Shown here piece by piece: positions 19,448 through 27,987 of a stretch of 64,000 bases of DNA. The notes under the pieces were generated by a model. The model made no database searches and was not told the DNA's origin. It saw nothing but the letters and a program-made list of their open reading frames with translations. The stretch's first letter is position 1. The number at the start of each line of letters is the position of its first letter. A program made the position numbers and the translations under genes. Source of the DNA: JAKAGZ01 sp963772675 (GTDB lineage: Bacteria > Bacteroidota > Ignavibacteria > Ignavibacteriales > Ignavibacteriaceae); contig CAVYYF010000005.1 of the NCBI GenBank assembly GCA_963772675.1, positions 620,001 to 684,000 on the forward strand. The letters run 5' to 3'.

Positions 19448-21196
19448 TCAGGAGAAATACAGATAGATAGCTAAAATAGCTAATACAAGAATTACGGATG
19501 CAACAACCTCCTTAATTCCCCAGCTGCTTCTGTTCTCTTTCCTTTGATCAGGGCTTGTAGTTGAGAATGTTAGTCCATCCAGTTTTTCATAGCTTGGTTC
19601 TTCAGTCATATAGCTTACACCTATCATTACAACAATACTTACTAAAAAGATAAGCAGGCTGTAATATTGAAAGAAAATGTTATTAACTATCCAGAAAAAT
19701 GAGCCCTGAGTATAGGTTGTTCCCAATAATTTTACAGGGGTATCAACTGCAAGCCTGAAAATTCCCATCAGGAAACCCACAATCAATGCTGACATACAAC
19801 CTTTTGCATTTAATCTCTTCCAAAAGACTCCGAGGAAGAATACTACAAATATTGGTGGCGCAAGATATGATTGTACACCCTGCAGATAATCGTAAAGACC
19901 TCTGCCGCCTTGTATAACTGGAATCCACAAGAGGCCTATAAGCACCATTACAGTTGTCGCAACGCGTCCCACCCACACAAGTTGTTTTTGTGAAACATTG
20001 GGACGAATGCGCGAATAAAAATCCATAGTGAACAATGTAGACGATGCGTTAAATACACCGGCAAGAGAACTCATCAATGCTGCTAAAAGTCCGGCAACAA
20101 CTATTCCTCTTATTCCGACGGGAAGTACATAAGCGACCATTAAAGGGAAAGCAGCCTGGGCATTTTCTCTTATAATATGTCCGCTTGCATCAACCATCTG
20201 ATGTTGTATCGCGGGAATTACTCCGTTCTTTGCAATTGCAAATGCAATAATTCCGGGAAGAATAAAAATGAAAACCGGTAATAATTTGAAGAAGCCTGCT
20301 GCGATTGAACCTTTTCTAGCTTCGGAGATATTTTTTGCACTTATTGCTCTCTGAACAATGTATTGATCTGTTGTCCAATACCACAGACCAATAATGGGTG
20401 CGCAGAAAAGCATTCCGAGCCAGGGATAATTATCGTTGAAATACCATGCCATCTTACCGCTTTCCATAACAGGTGCCCACGTACTTTGAACTCCATGAGG
20501 AATCAACGGTTTCCAAAGGTTAAACATTTCCGCAGGTACAGTAGAAGTTAAAACATCCCATCCGCCCAGCGCATGTAAACCGTAAATGGTAACAAGAATG
20601 GAACCCAGAATGAGTATTATAGTTTGCAAAGCTTCAGTATAAGCAACGGCTTTCATACCGCCGCCAATTGTGTATAATCCTGTTAATACAACAACAAGTA
20701 TTGATCCGATCCAGAAGCTATTGAGCCCCATAAAGCTAATGTCGGGAAGAAGTACGCTAAATACAATTCCACCGGCAAAGATTCCGACCGCAATTTTTGT
20801 AAAGATATAAGCAACCAATGAAATAAATGAGAGAAGAGTACGCGAACTCGGAGAAAATCTTTTTTCAAGAAATTCCGGCATTGTAAAAACTTTTGATCGC
20901 ATATAAAAAGGAGCCATAATCCAGGCAAGTACAAGCAAACACCACGCGTGCAACTCGTAATGAGCCATTGCGACTCCATCTGTTGCACCCGAGCCAGCGA
21001 GGCCTACAAGGTGTTCCGAACCGATATTGGAAGCAAAAATTGAAGCGCCGACAATAAACCAGCCTAAATGTCGTCCGGCGAGAAAATAATCAGTCGAAGT
21101 TTCCTGGCGTTGTCTTATCACCCACCAGGCCAGACCTAAAATAATTCCGAAATATCCGGCAATTATTACCCAATCCAGAGGTTGTAAGGTTGACAT
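19448..21196 (-). CDS. Sodium:solute symporter (SSS family), probable L-arabinose transporter
   Basis: 582 residues with about 14 hydrophobic helices from LDWVIIAGYFGIILGLAWW to VASVILVLAILAIYLYF, matching SGLT-type sodium/sugar symporters. The family sequence FLAGRHLGWFIVGASIFASNIGSEHLVGLAGSG has the SSS N-terminal sodium-site pattern, and SLAGVFNASSTLFTMDFY matches the region around helix 8. As first gene of the ara operon it most likely imports L-arabinose or an arabinoside with Na+. The substrate is inferred from the neighbours alone. No ara regulator is encoded nearby. Confidence 0.9.
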   Translation of the reverse strand: MSTLQPLDWVIIAGYFGIILGLAWWVIRQRQETSTDYFLAGRHLGWFIVGASIFASNIGSEHLVGLAGSGATDGVAMAHYELHAWCLLVLAWIMAPFYMRSKVFTMPEFLEKRFSPSSRTLLSFISLVAYIFTKIAVGIFAGGIVFSVLLPDISFMGLNSFWIGSILVVVLTGLYTIGGGMKAVAYTEALQTIILILGSILVTIYGLHALGGWDVLTSTVPAEMFNLWKPLIPHGVQSTWAPVMESGKMAWYFNDNYPWLGMLFCAPIIGLWYWTTDQYIVQRAISAKNISEARKGSIAAGFFKLLPVFIFILPGIIAFAIAKNGVIPAIQHQMVDASGHIIRENAQAAFPLMVAYVLPVGIRGIVVAGLLAALMSSLAGVFNASSTLFTMDFYSRIRPNVSQKQLVWVGRVATTVMVLIGLLWIPVIQGGRGLYDYLQGVQSYLAPPIFVVFFLGVFWKRLNAKGCMSALIVGFLMGIFRLAVDTPVKLLGTTYTQGSFFWIVNNIFFQYYSLLIFLVSIVVMIGVSYMTEEPSYEKLDGLTFSTTSPDQRKENRSSWGIKEVVASVILVLAILAIYLYFS

Positions 21197-21329
21197 AATT
21201 TTTTACCTTATTATGTGAGTAGCTATGAATTTAAGTAAGTTTCTGAATCGAAAGATTGTTGTAAGCATTAGCGAGATTAGTTTAATTACTAATTATTTTG
21301 CTCTATTGAAGTGTTAAGATAATAATTTT

Positions 21330-21353
21330 TGTTAAAGTAACATAAACAAATTT
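21330..21353. promoter_or_regulatory. Possible operator upstream of the arabinose operon
   Basis: In the 261-bp gap between the symporter and the divergent methyltransferase, TTTGTT and AACAAA form 6-bp inverted arms 11 bases apart, enclosing GTTA-AAG-TAAC. This could be a repressor operator for the ara operon, but arms are short and AT-rich. Nothing else is seen in this gap. Confidence 0.15.
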
Positions 21354-21457
21354 TTTAAAACTAGGGAGTGTTTTTTAAAACCTCAGGTTTAATTTTGATA
21401 TTTTGCAGGTAGTAAAAAAAGACCTGGATTGAATTAATAACAAATTGCGACTATAAA

Positions 21458-22255
21458 ATGAACCAAAAATATTTCGAATCAAATAAATCACTATGGAACA
21501 AAAGGACTTCGATTAATACTCAGTCTGAGTTCTATGGATTGGAGGAATTTAAGAAAGGGAAAACCTCTTTAAATTTTGTCGAGCTTGAAGCCTTGGGTGA
21601 TGTAAAAGAAAAATCGCTTTTGCATTTGCAGTGTCATTTCGGAATGGATACGCTTTCGTGGGCGAGGTTTGGCGCAAAAGCAACAGGTGTTGATTTTTCA
21701 GATGAAGCAATAAAGCTTGGGAAGGAATTAAACAGCGAATTAAAACTTGACGCTGAATTTATCTGCTCAAATGTTTATGAACTGAAGGAAAAACTTGATA
21801 AAAAATTCGATATTGTTTTTACTTCATATGGCGTAATCGGCTGGCTGCCTGATTTGAACAAATGGGCGGAAATAATAAATCATTTTCTAAAACCAGGAGG
21901 AACATTTTTCCTTGCTGAATTTCATCCTGTTATCTGGATGTACGACAGTGAAATTAAAAACTTGAAATACTCTTATTTTAATTCCGGCAAACCCATTGAA
22001 GAGAAAATAAAGGGAACCTATGCAGATAAGAATGCAGAAATTGAAATGACCGAGTACGGATGGAACCATTCACTCGATGAAGTTTTTAATTCTTTAAAAA
22101 GTAACGGATTGAAATTAGAAAGCTTTAACGAATATCCTTTCTCTTTTTATAATTGTTTTCCCGGTATGATTAAAGGCGAAGATAATTTATGGCGGATAAA
22201 AGGATTTGAGAATATTCTGCCGTTGATGTATTCGTTGCAGGCAATTAAATCTTAA
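21458..22255 (+). CDS. Class I SAM-dependent methyltransferase
   Basis: 265 residues. The Rossmann SAM-binding region reads SLLHLQCHFGMDTLSWARFGAKATGVDFSD (the motif I acidic loop is HLQCHFGMD, the motif II acidic residue is the D in GVDFS), then FDIVFTSYGVIGWL and FFLAEFHPVIWM. This is the uncharacterised family 11-type small methyltransferase with a preserved fold. Substrate is unknown. It is transcribed divergently from the ara operon and convergently with tRNA-Ala. No operon partners. Confidence 0.85.
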   Translation: MNQKYFESNKSLWNKRTSINTQSEFYGLEEFKKGKTSLNFVELEALGDVKEKSLLHLQCHFGMDTLSWARFGAKATGVDFSDEAIKLGKELNSELKLDAEFICSNVYELKEKLDKKFDIVFTSYGVIGWLPDLNKWAEIINHFLKPGGTFFLAEFHPVIWMYDSEIKNLKYSYFNSGKPIEEKIKGTYADKNAEIEMTEYGWNHSLDEVFNSLKSNGLKLESFNEYPFSFYNCFPGMIKGEDNLWRIKGFENILPLMYSLQAIKS

Positions 22256-22276
22256 CAGAAAAATTCAGTTCTGTTA
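22254..22276. terminator. Hairpin between methyltransferase and tRNA-Ala
   Basis: TAACAGAA and TTCTGTTA form a perfect 8-bp stem with an 8-nt loop, overlapping the methyltransferase stop codon and starting just past the tRNA 3-prime end. There is no strong T-run on either strand, so terminator function for one or both convergent genes is only possible. Confidence 0.35.
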
Positions 22277-22277
22277 G

Positions 22278-22350
22278 TGGAGCTGATCGGGATCGAACCG
22301 ACGACCTGTTCGTTGCGAACGAACCGCTCTCCCAACTGAGCTACAGCCCC
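22278..22350 (-). tRNA. tRNA-Ala (anticodon CGC)
   Basis: Read on the minus strand it folds as a full cloverleaf of 73 nt. The 7-bp acceptor stem GGGGCTG/CAGCTCC contains the G3:U70 pair that defines alanine tRNAs. The D arm is GCTC/GAGC, the anticodon stem GTTCG/CGAAC has loop TTCGCAA (anticodon CGC, codon GCG), and the T loop is TTCGATC. The discriminator is A. The CCA end is not encoded. Confidence 0.97.
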
Positions 22351-22358
22351 GGACAATT

Positions 22359-22832
22359 TTACTTTTGATCTCCCATTTTCAAAATTTCATCCCACTCGCT
22401 TTTCTCAACGGGCATAACTGAAAGACGGTTGCCTCTTTGTACAAGTCTCATCTTTTTAAGTTTCGGGTTTGCTTTTATTCCTTCCAGCGTTACAGGTTTT
22501 TTAAATTTCTTTACAAATCTTATATCAACCATTATCCACGGCGGGTTAGCGGGATCAGCTTTCGGATCAAAATGTTTATTCTCCGGATCAAATTGTGTGT
22601 GATCGGGATAACCTTCTTTTACAACTTCGCAATAACCTGCAACTGCTTTAGGATCAGCATTGCTGTAATAAAATAAAACTCCGTCACCTTTTTTCATCTG
22701 GTCACGCATAAAATTTCTTGCCTGGTAATTTCTTACTCCGTCCCAGTGAGTAGTTTTATTTTTACTTTTTGCAAGGTCATCGAGCGAAAACACATCAGGT
22801 TCTGATTTTACAAGCCAGTATTGCTTTGCCAT
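22359..22832 (-). CDS. EVE-domain protein
   Basis: 157 residues covering a single EVE (PUA-like) domain that in other proteins reads modified bases in DNA or RNA. Signatures: YWLVKSEPDVFSLDDL at the start, THWDGVRNYQARNFMRDQMKKGDGVLFYYSN in the middle and MRLVQRGNRLSVMPV near the end. The aromatic cage residues W, Y and F are present. It lies 9 nt upstream, in coding direction, of the tRNA-Ala gene end, so both may be transcribed together. Its ligand is unknown. Confidence 0.92.
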   Translation of the reverse strand: MAKQYWLVKSEPDVFSLDDLAKSKNKTTHWDGVRNYQARNFMRDQMKKGDGVLFYYSNADPKAVAGYCEVVKEGYPDHTQFDPENKHFDPKADPANPPWIMVDIRFVKKFKKPVTLEGIKANPKLKKMRLVQRGNRLSVMPVEKSEWDEILKMGDQK

Positions 22833-23035
22833 ATAGCTCCTTTAATTGCTGAAAATATTTACAGGTAAAAAAAATTGCATTACTTATTCTTTGTCGAAGG
22901 AATTCAATTCCCGGCGGTAAAAAATTTCTTAAAACTAATAAATAATATAACAGGAAAACAGCAGGAATTCCTGCTTATCGTTAATGGCGTATTTTTTGCT
23001 AATATCATAATGCAAATCAAAAAAAGAGGGACAAA

Positions 23036-23698
23036 ATGGAAAATATGAATAATGGATCGGGTATTCCGCTGTTAGGGGAAAAGCTTCCTGAAATAGTGGC
23101 TCAGACTACGAAGGGGGTGATTAATATTCCAAAAGATTTCAAAGGTAAATGGCTTGTGTTGTTCAGCCATCCTGCTGATTTTACTCCGGTGTGCACAACT
23201 GAATTTGTTGCGTTTGCAAAAAGGAACGATCAATTCAAAAAACTTAATGCTGAATTAGTAGGCTTATCCATTGACCAGGTTTTTTCACACATAAAATGGG
23301 TTGAGTGGATTAAGAATACTTTAAAGATTGAAATACCATTTCCTGTTATAGCTGATGATATGGGAAAAATTGCAGCAAAACTGGGAATGATTCATCCGGG
23401 AAAAGGTACTAACACAGTTCGTGCAGTATTTGTTGTTGATCCCGATAGTGTGATCAGGTTAATGATTTACTATCCTCAGGAAATCGGCAGACAAATAGAT
23501 GAAGTTCTGCGCGCGCTCAAGGCATTACAGATTTCTGATAAGAATAAAGTTGCAATGCCTGAGAACTGGCCAAACAATGAACTGATAGGCGATAAGGTAA
23601 TTATTCCACCTCCGAAAGATGTTGTTGGTGCGGAAGAAAGAATGAAAACCGCCGAAGGTTACGATTGGTGGTTTACTTACAAAAATCTAAGTAACTAA
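23036..23698 (+). CDS. 1-Cys peroxiredoxin (Prx6-type)
   Basis: Reduces peroxides with a cysteine thiol. 220 residues, matching the Prx6/AhpC-TSA subfamily of about 215-225. The peroxidatic Cys is C53 in PADFTPVCTTEF. Catalytic Thr50 and the later Arg (in NTVRAVF) are present. The long C-terminal domain carries PENWPNNELIGDKVIIPPP. C53 is the only cysteine in the protein: the C-terminal segment is GYDWWFTYK, whereas many archaeal and bacterial relatives have two cysteines flanking DWWF. A one-cysteine mechanism with an external reductant is inferred. A good Shine-Dalgarno (AGAGGGA) precedes the ATG. Confidence 0.94.
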   Translation: MENMNNGSGIPLLGEKLPEIVAQTTKGVINIPKDFKGKWLVLFSHPADFTPVCTTEFVAFAKRNDQFKKLNAELVGLSIDQVFSHIKWVEWIKNTLKIEIPFPVIADDMGKIAAKLGMIHPGKGTNTVRAVFVVDPDSVIRLMIYYPQEIGRQIDEVLRALKALQISDKNKVAMPENWPNNELIGDKVIIPPPKDVVGAEERMKTAEGYDWWFTYKNLSN

Positions 23699-23716
23699 CC
23701 ATTACTGTTGGTTTCT

Positions 23717-23753
23717 AAAGTCTTCCTCATAAAAAGGGGGGAGACTTTTTTTA
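23717..23753 (+). terminator. Rho-independent terminator after peroxiredoxin
   Basis: Left arm 23717-23728 and right arm 23737-23748 pair over 12 bp, including two G-U pairs (AAAGTCTTCCTC with GGGGGAGACTTT), followed by T-rich sequence. It starts 19 bases after the stop. Confidence 0.75.
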
Positions 23754-23820
23754 TGTGAACAGCCTTTCTTATTAAATTGAAATTCGTACTCATCCCCCCT
23801 ATATTAACTCTAAATTTTTA

Positions 23821-24493
23821 ATGATTATGAACAAATTATCTTTAACAGGAATATTATTCCTTTGTTGTTTCTTAACTCCGTTTGCTCAGACAAAAGACGG
23901 TGCTTTCCAGATCGCACGGTTAAAATACGATGGCGGCGGTGATTGGTATAACGGACAAACGGAGGAACCAAATCTGTTGAATTATGTAAAACAACACACG
24001 GACATAAAAGTTAATCCTGAATACACATTTGTCGATATTTCCTCTGACGATATTTTCTCTTACCCGTTTTTATTTATGACCGGTCACGGTAACATTGTTT
24101 TTTCAAGTGATGAAGTTGCAAGGTTAAGAAAGTACCTGGAGGAAGGCGGATTTCTTTACGCTGATGATGATTATGGAATGGACAAATCATTCAGGCGTGA
24201 AATGAAAAAAGTTTTTCCTGATAAAGACCTGGTTGAACTTCCGTTTAGTTATGGACTTTATCATGATTTTTATGAATTTCCCAAACGGAGTTCCAAAAAC
24301 TCACGAGCATAATGGCAAACCTCCGCAGGGATTCGGAATTTTTATCGGGAAAAGATTGGCAGTCTATTATACTTATGAATCAAATCCGAGTGACGGCTGG
24401 GATGATCCTGATGTTCATAATGATCCGCCGGAAAAACGTGAAGAAGCTTTGAAGTTTGGGACGAATTTAGTCGTTTGGGCTTTAAGCCAATAA
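23821..24493 (+). CDS. DUF4159-domain secreted protein, one frameshift near 24284
   Basis: About 223 residues when repaired, with an N-terminal signal peptide (NKLSLTGILFLCCFLTPFAQ) starting at either the ATG at 23821 or 23827. DUF4159 features are FQIARLKYDGGGDWYNG, FLFMTGHGNIVFS, LRKYLEEGGFLYADDDYG and the end GTNLVVWALSQ. The fold resembles a glutamine amidotransferase without a clear catalytic triad. The frame is lost at AAA 24283-24285: removal of one A turns FPKRSSKNS into FPNGVPKTHEHNGKPP. It is followed by the DUF4175 gene. In Bacteroidota, DUF4159, BatA-like and DUF4175 proteins belong to one conserved but uncharacterised membrane module. Confidence 0.88.
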
Positions 24494-24515
24494 AAGAGGA
24501 AGTGTACATTAACAA

Positions 24516-24583
24516 TTGTCATTCCCACGTAAGTGGGGAGCCAATATAAATTTAAAAGATTCCCGTTTGCACGGGAATGACAA
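24516..24583. repeat. Palindromic GTCATTCCC repeat element (68 bp)
   Basis: The outer 11-bp arms TTGTCATTCCC and GGGAATGACAA are perfectly complementary. Two small hairpins lie inside (CCCAC/GTGGG and CCCGT/ACGGG). This is the form of the widespread MITE/REP-like GTCATTCCCnn intergenic elements of bacterial genomes. It separates the DUF4159 and DUF4175 genes and ends 13 bases before the latter's start. It may fold in the mRNA leader. Confidence 0.7.
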
Positions 24584-24596
24584 AAAAAAGAAAAGA

Positions 24597-27500
24597 ATGG
24601 GAAGTGAATCAACATATTATAAAGAAATAATTTCAAAACTGGAACGCCTGGTTAAGCGGGAGTATTTTCTCTTTGCCGCTATCGGCATTCAGGCTACAGC
24701 GCTGGTAGGCATTCTAATCTTTTTTAGTTTCTCAGTTTTGGAATCTCTCTTTCATTTTGAATCTGTAGTAAGAACAATTTTATTTTTTGTCTTTCTGGTT
24801 TTTACTATTGGCGTATTCGTTTTTCTTTTTGTAAATCCGTTACTGAAATATTTTAACATCTTCAGAAAAACGGATTATCATAAAGTTGCAGAAAGAGCAG
24901 GGAGTAATTTTCAATTCTTAAAAGATGATCTGCTGAATGCAATGCAGCTTGTTTCTGTGGAAAACGGAACGAAAAATTATTCGATCAGCATGATAGATGC
25001 CGCATTTCTGAATGTTTATAAAAAATCCAAAAGCATTCAGTTTGAATCGATAGTCAGTTTTGCAAAAGCAAAGGAGCTGTTCAAATATTTTTTTGTAACT
25101 TTTATTATTTCATCTGTCTTATTGCTGTTTGTAAATCCTCTCAATGCTGCTGCGTTTCGGTTAATTAATTTTAACCAGGAATTTATTCTTCCCGCTAAAT
25201 ATACTTTTGAGATTCATCCCGGAAATACGCAACTCACAAAAGGTGATGATATCTCCGTTTCAATAAAAGTTAACGGACCCGTTCCAAAAGATCTTTCAAT
25301 CGGGACAAAGGAAGAGGATCAAACAAAGTTCGAGTTTCAGACTCTGAAGCGCGATTCGCTCGGCTATTATAATTATGATGTGAAGTCAGTCAGAAGCAGC
25401 TTTAAATATTTTGCAAAGGCTGATGATATTTCCAGTGAAGCGTTTACAGTCGAAGTAATTGATCGCCCTATTATCAAAACACTCGACGAGACGATAATTT
25501 CTCCTGCTTATTCTAAATTGCCTCCTGTTCAACAAAAAGATAACGGCAACGTTACAGCTTTACCGGGAAGTAACGTTAATATTAAAATCAGTTCAACAAA
25601 AAAAATGAAAATGGCTAAACTGGTTTTTGGCGATTCTTCGGTTGTGAATCTGAGAATAAATGGAAATGACGCTTCTGGAAATTTTAGAATTAAAAAGGAC
25701 AATAATTATCAAATAATAATTACAGATGATAAAGGAAATGAAAACCTTTCTCCGATTACTTATTCGATAAATACTTTGCAGGATGCCTATCCATCGATTA
25801 CACTTATTTCCCCTGATGATAATGTGAATCTACCTGTAGATAATAGACTTAATTTGTTCTCAAAAATTTCTGATGATTACGGTTTTTCAAAAATGGTTTT
25901 GAATTACAGGCTTTCATCTTCAAAGTATAAAGAGATAGAAACAGATTTTAATTCAGTGGAAATTCCATTTGACAAAAACTCGAAAGAGCAAAATGTCAAT
26001 TATATCTGGAATCTCACGCCATTACAGTTAACTGAAAACGACGTAGTTACTTTTTATCTGGAAGTATATGATAATGATAATGTAAACGGTCCTAAATCAG
26101 CCAAAACTCCCACATTAACGGTACGTGTTCCATCACTTGACGAATTGCTTACACAAACAGATAAAACTCAGAATAACGCTGTTAATGATTTGCAGGAAAC
26201 ATTGAAGCAAGCTGAAGATTTGAAAAAAGATCTTGTAAAAATTTCACAGGATCTGAAGCAGAACAAAAAAGATATAAACTGGGACGAAAAGCAGAAAATA
26301 GAAAAGACTCTTGACCAGTTTAAGAAGCTACAGGAAAAGGCCAACGAAATCGGTAAAAAGATTGAAGAGATGAAAAAGAATCTCCGACAAAACAACCTGC
26401 TTTCAAAAGAGACGCTTGACAAGTACAATGAATTGCAAAAGCTTTTTGATAATCTCTCAAACGACGATATGAAAAAAGCTATGGAAAATATGCAGAACTT
26501 GTTGCAAAGTCTTGACAGGCAAAAGATACAGCAGGCGATGGAAAATTATAAATTTAATGAAGAACAGTTCCGGGCAAGCATTGAACGAACGATGAATCTT
26601 CTAAAGAGGATTCAGGCCGAGCAAAAAGTAAATGATCTTTTAAACAGGATAAATGAGCTTGCAAAAAAACAGGAAGAAATTAATAAGGATACCAAAAGCA
26701 GTAACGGTGAAAATAAGAATGAATTAAGTGAAAAACAGAACGAAGTCTCGAAAGAACTGAATAATATGAAAGAAGATATGAACAAGCTCTCGGAAAAAAT
26801 GAAAGAGTTGAAAGATCTTCCAAATGATCAGCTTGATTCATTGCAGCGGAAATTTGATGATCAAAAAAACCAGCAGTTGTCTAAAGAAGCATCTGAAAAG
26901 ATTCAACAGAACCAGAAACAGCTTGCGATGCAGAATCAACAGCAAATAATGCAGAACATGAAGCAAATGAAAAAAGGAATGCAGCAGCTTCAGCAGTCAA
27001 TGGCACAACAAAATCAGATGCAGACATTTCTAGATATGATGAAGCTTACAAACAAACTGATTTCTCTTTCAAAAGAACAGGAAAAGTTAAAATCAGAATC
27101 TGAAAAAATGGACCAGAGTTCTTCTGCTTTTGACAAAAATTCAGAACAGCAGAATGATATTCACAGAAACCTGGAAAAAACGTTACAGCAAATGTCGCAG
27201 CTTTCACAAAAAACATTTGCAATTACTCCGGAAATGGGTAAGGCTCTCGGGGATGCTAACAGGGCAATGGTCCAATCGCTTGAGGCTATGCAGAACAGGA
27301 ACGGCAGGCAGGCGTCAACTGAACAGGGTAATGCTATGAAAGGTTTAAATGAAGCTGCATCGCTTATGCAAAATTCTATGTCGCAGATGATGAATGGACA
27401 GCAGGGACAGGGAGGAATGATGTCGCTTCTTCAGCAAATGGGAATGATGGCACAGCAGCAGATGAATCTGAATAATCTTACACAAATGCTTCAGCAGGGG

Positions 27501-27986
27501 ATGCATGGATCGATGACACTTGAGCAGCAGGCACAACTGCAAAGACTTGCACAGCAGCAGGAACAGATCAGGAAAAGTCTTGAACAATTAAACCAGGAAG
27601 CAAAAGCATCCGGTAAATCAAAATCTTTAGCTGCTAATATGGAAAAAATGCTCGAACAAATACAGGAAGTTGTGAAAGACATGCAGACACAAAAACTTAA
27701 TGATGATGTTGTTCAGGAGCAGGAACATATATTATCAAAAATGCTTGATGCGCAGAGATCTGTAAATGAAAGAGATTATGAAAAGCAAAGAGAATCACTT
27801 GCGGGTAAAAATATTGTTCGTCATTCCCCGGCAGAACTAAACTTATCTTCCGAAAAAGGGAAGAATAAATTGAGAGATGAATTAAATAAATCTGTTCAGG
27901 AAGGATTTAGCAAAGATTACGAAGAATTGATCAGAAAGTATTATGAAGCACTCCAAAAAGAAAATGTAAGTTCGGATAAAAAGTAA
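24597..27986 (+). CDS. DUF4175-family large membrane protein
   Basis: About 1129 residues from the ATG at 24597. A longer frame back to 24516 would translate the palindromic repeat and is rejected. The N-terminus has two membrane helices (FLFAAIGIQATALVGILIFF and TILFFVFLVFTIGVFVFLFV) and a third near residue 165 (FFVTFIISSVLLLFV). Then come Ig-like beta domains (about 200-500) and a very long coiled-coil region (about 520-1060) rich in Gln, Met, Lys and Glu with QQQ and MMG-type low-complexity stretches. This architecture is that of DUF4175 proteins seen with BatA/DUF4159 genes in Bacteroidota. The role is unknown; the coil probably spans or scaffolds the periplasm. It ends 1 nt before the convergent CDF gene. 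Confidence 0.85.
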   Translation: MGSESTYYKEIISKLERLVKREYFLFAAIGIQATALVGILIFFSFSVLESLFHFESVVRTILFFVFLVFTIGVFVFLFVNPLLKYFNIFRKTDYHKVAERAGSNFQFLKDDLLNAMQLVSVENGTKNYSISMIDAAFLNVYKKSKSIQFESIVSFAKAKELFKYFFVTFIISSVLLLFVNPLNAAAFRLINFNQEFILPAKYTFEIHPGNTQLTKGDDISVSIKVNGPVPKDLSIGTKEEDQTKFEFQTLKRDSLGYYNYDVKSVRSSFKYFAKADDISSEAFTVEVIDRPIIKTLDETIISPAYSKLPPVQQKDNGNVTALPGSNVNIKISSTKKMKMAKLVFGDSSVVNLRINGNDASGNFRIKKDNNYQIIITDDKGNENLSPITYSINTLQDAYPSITLISPDDNVNLPVDNRLNLFSKISDDYGFSKMVLNYRLSSSKYKEIETDFNSVEIPFDKNSKEQNVNYIWNLTPLQLTENDVVTFYLEVYDNDNVNGPKSAKTPTLTVRVPSLDELLTQTDKTQNNAVNDLQETLKQAEDLKKDLVKISQDLKQNKKDINWDEKQKIEKTLDQFKKLQEKANEIGKKIEEMKKNLRQNNLLSKETLDKYNELQKLFDNLSNDDMKKAMENMQNLLQSLDRQKIQQAMENYKFNEEQFRASIERTMNLLKRIQAEQKVNDLLNRINELAKKQEEINKDTKSSNGENKNELSEKQNEVSKELNNMKEDMNKLSEKMKELKDLPNDQLDSLQRKFDDQKNQQLSKEASEKIQQNQKQLAMQNQQQIMQNMKQMKKGMQQLQQSMAQQNQMQTFLDMMKLTNKLISLSKEQEKLKSESEKMDQSSSAFDKNSEQQNDIHRNLEKTLQQMSQLSQKTFAITPEMGKALGDANRAMVQSLEAMQNRNGRQASTEQGNAMKGLNEAASLMQNSMSQMMNGQQGQGGMMSLLQQMGMMAQQQMNLNNLTQMLQQGMHGSMTLEQQAQLQRLAQQQEQIRKSLEQLNQEAKASGKSKSLAANMEKMLEQIQEVVKDMQTQKLNDDVVQEQEHILSKMLDAQRSVNERDYEKQRESLAGKNIVRHSPAELNLSSEKGKNKLRDELNKSVQEGFSKDYEELIRKYYEALQKENVSSDKK

Positions 27987-27987
27987 A

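Noticed and set aside
24516..24596. N-terminal extension of the DUF4175 protein
   Set aside because: The extra codons would be a palindromic repeat. The ATG at 24597 starts the conserved part.
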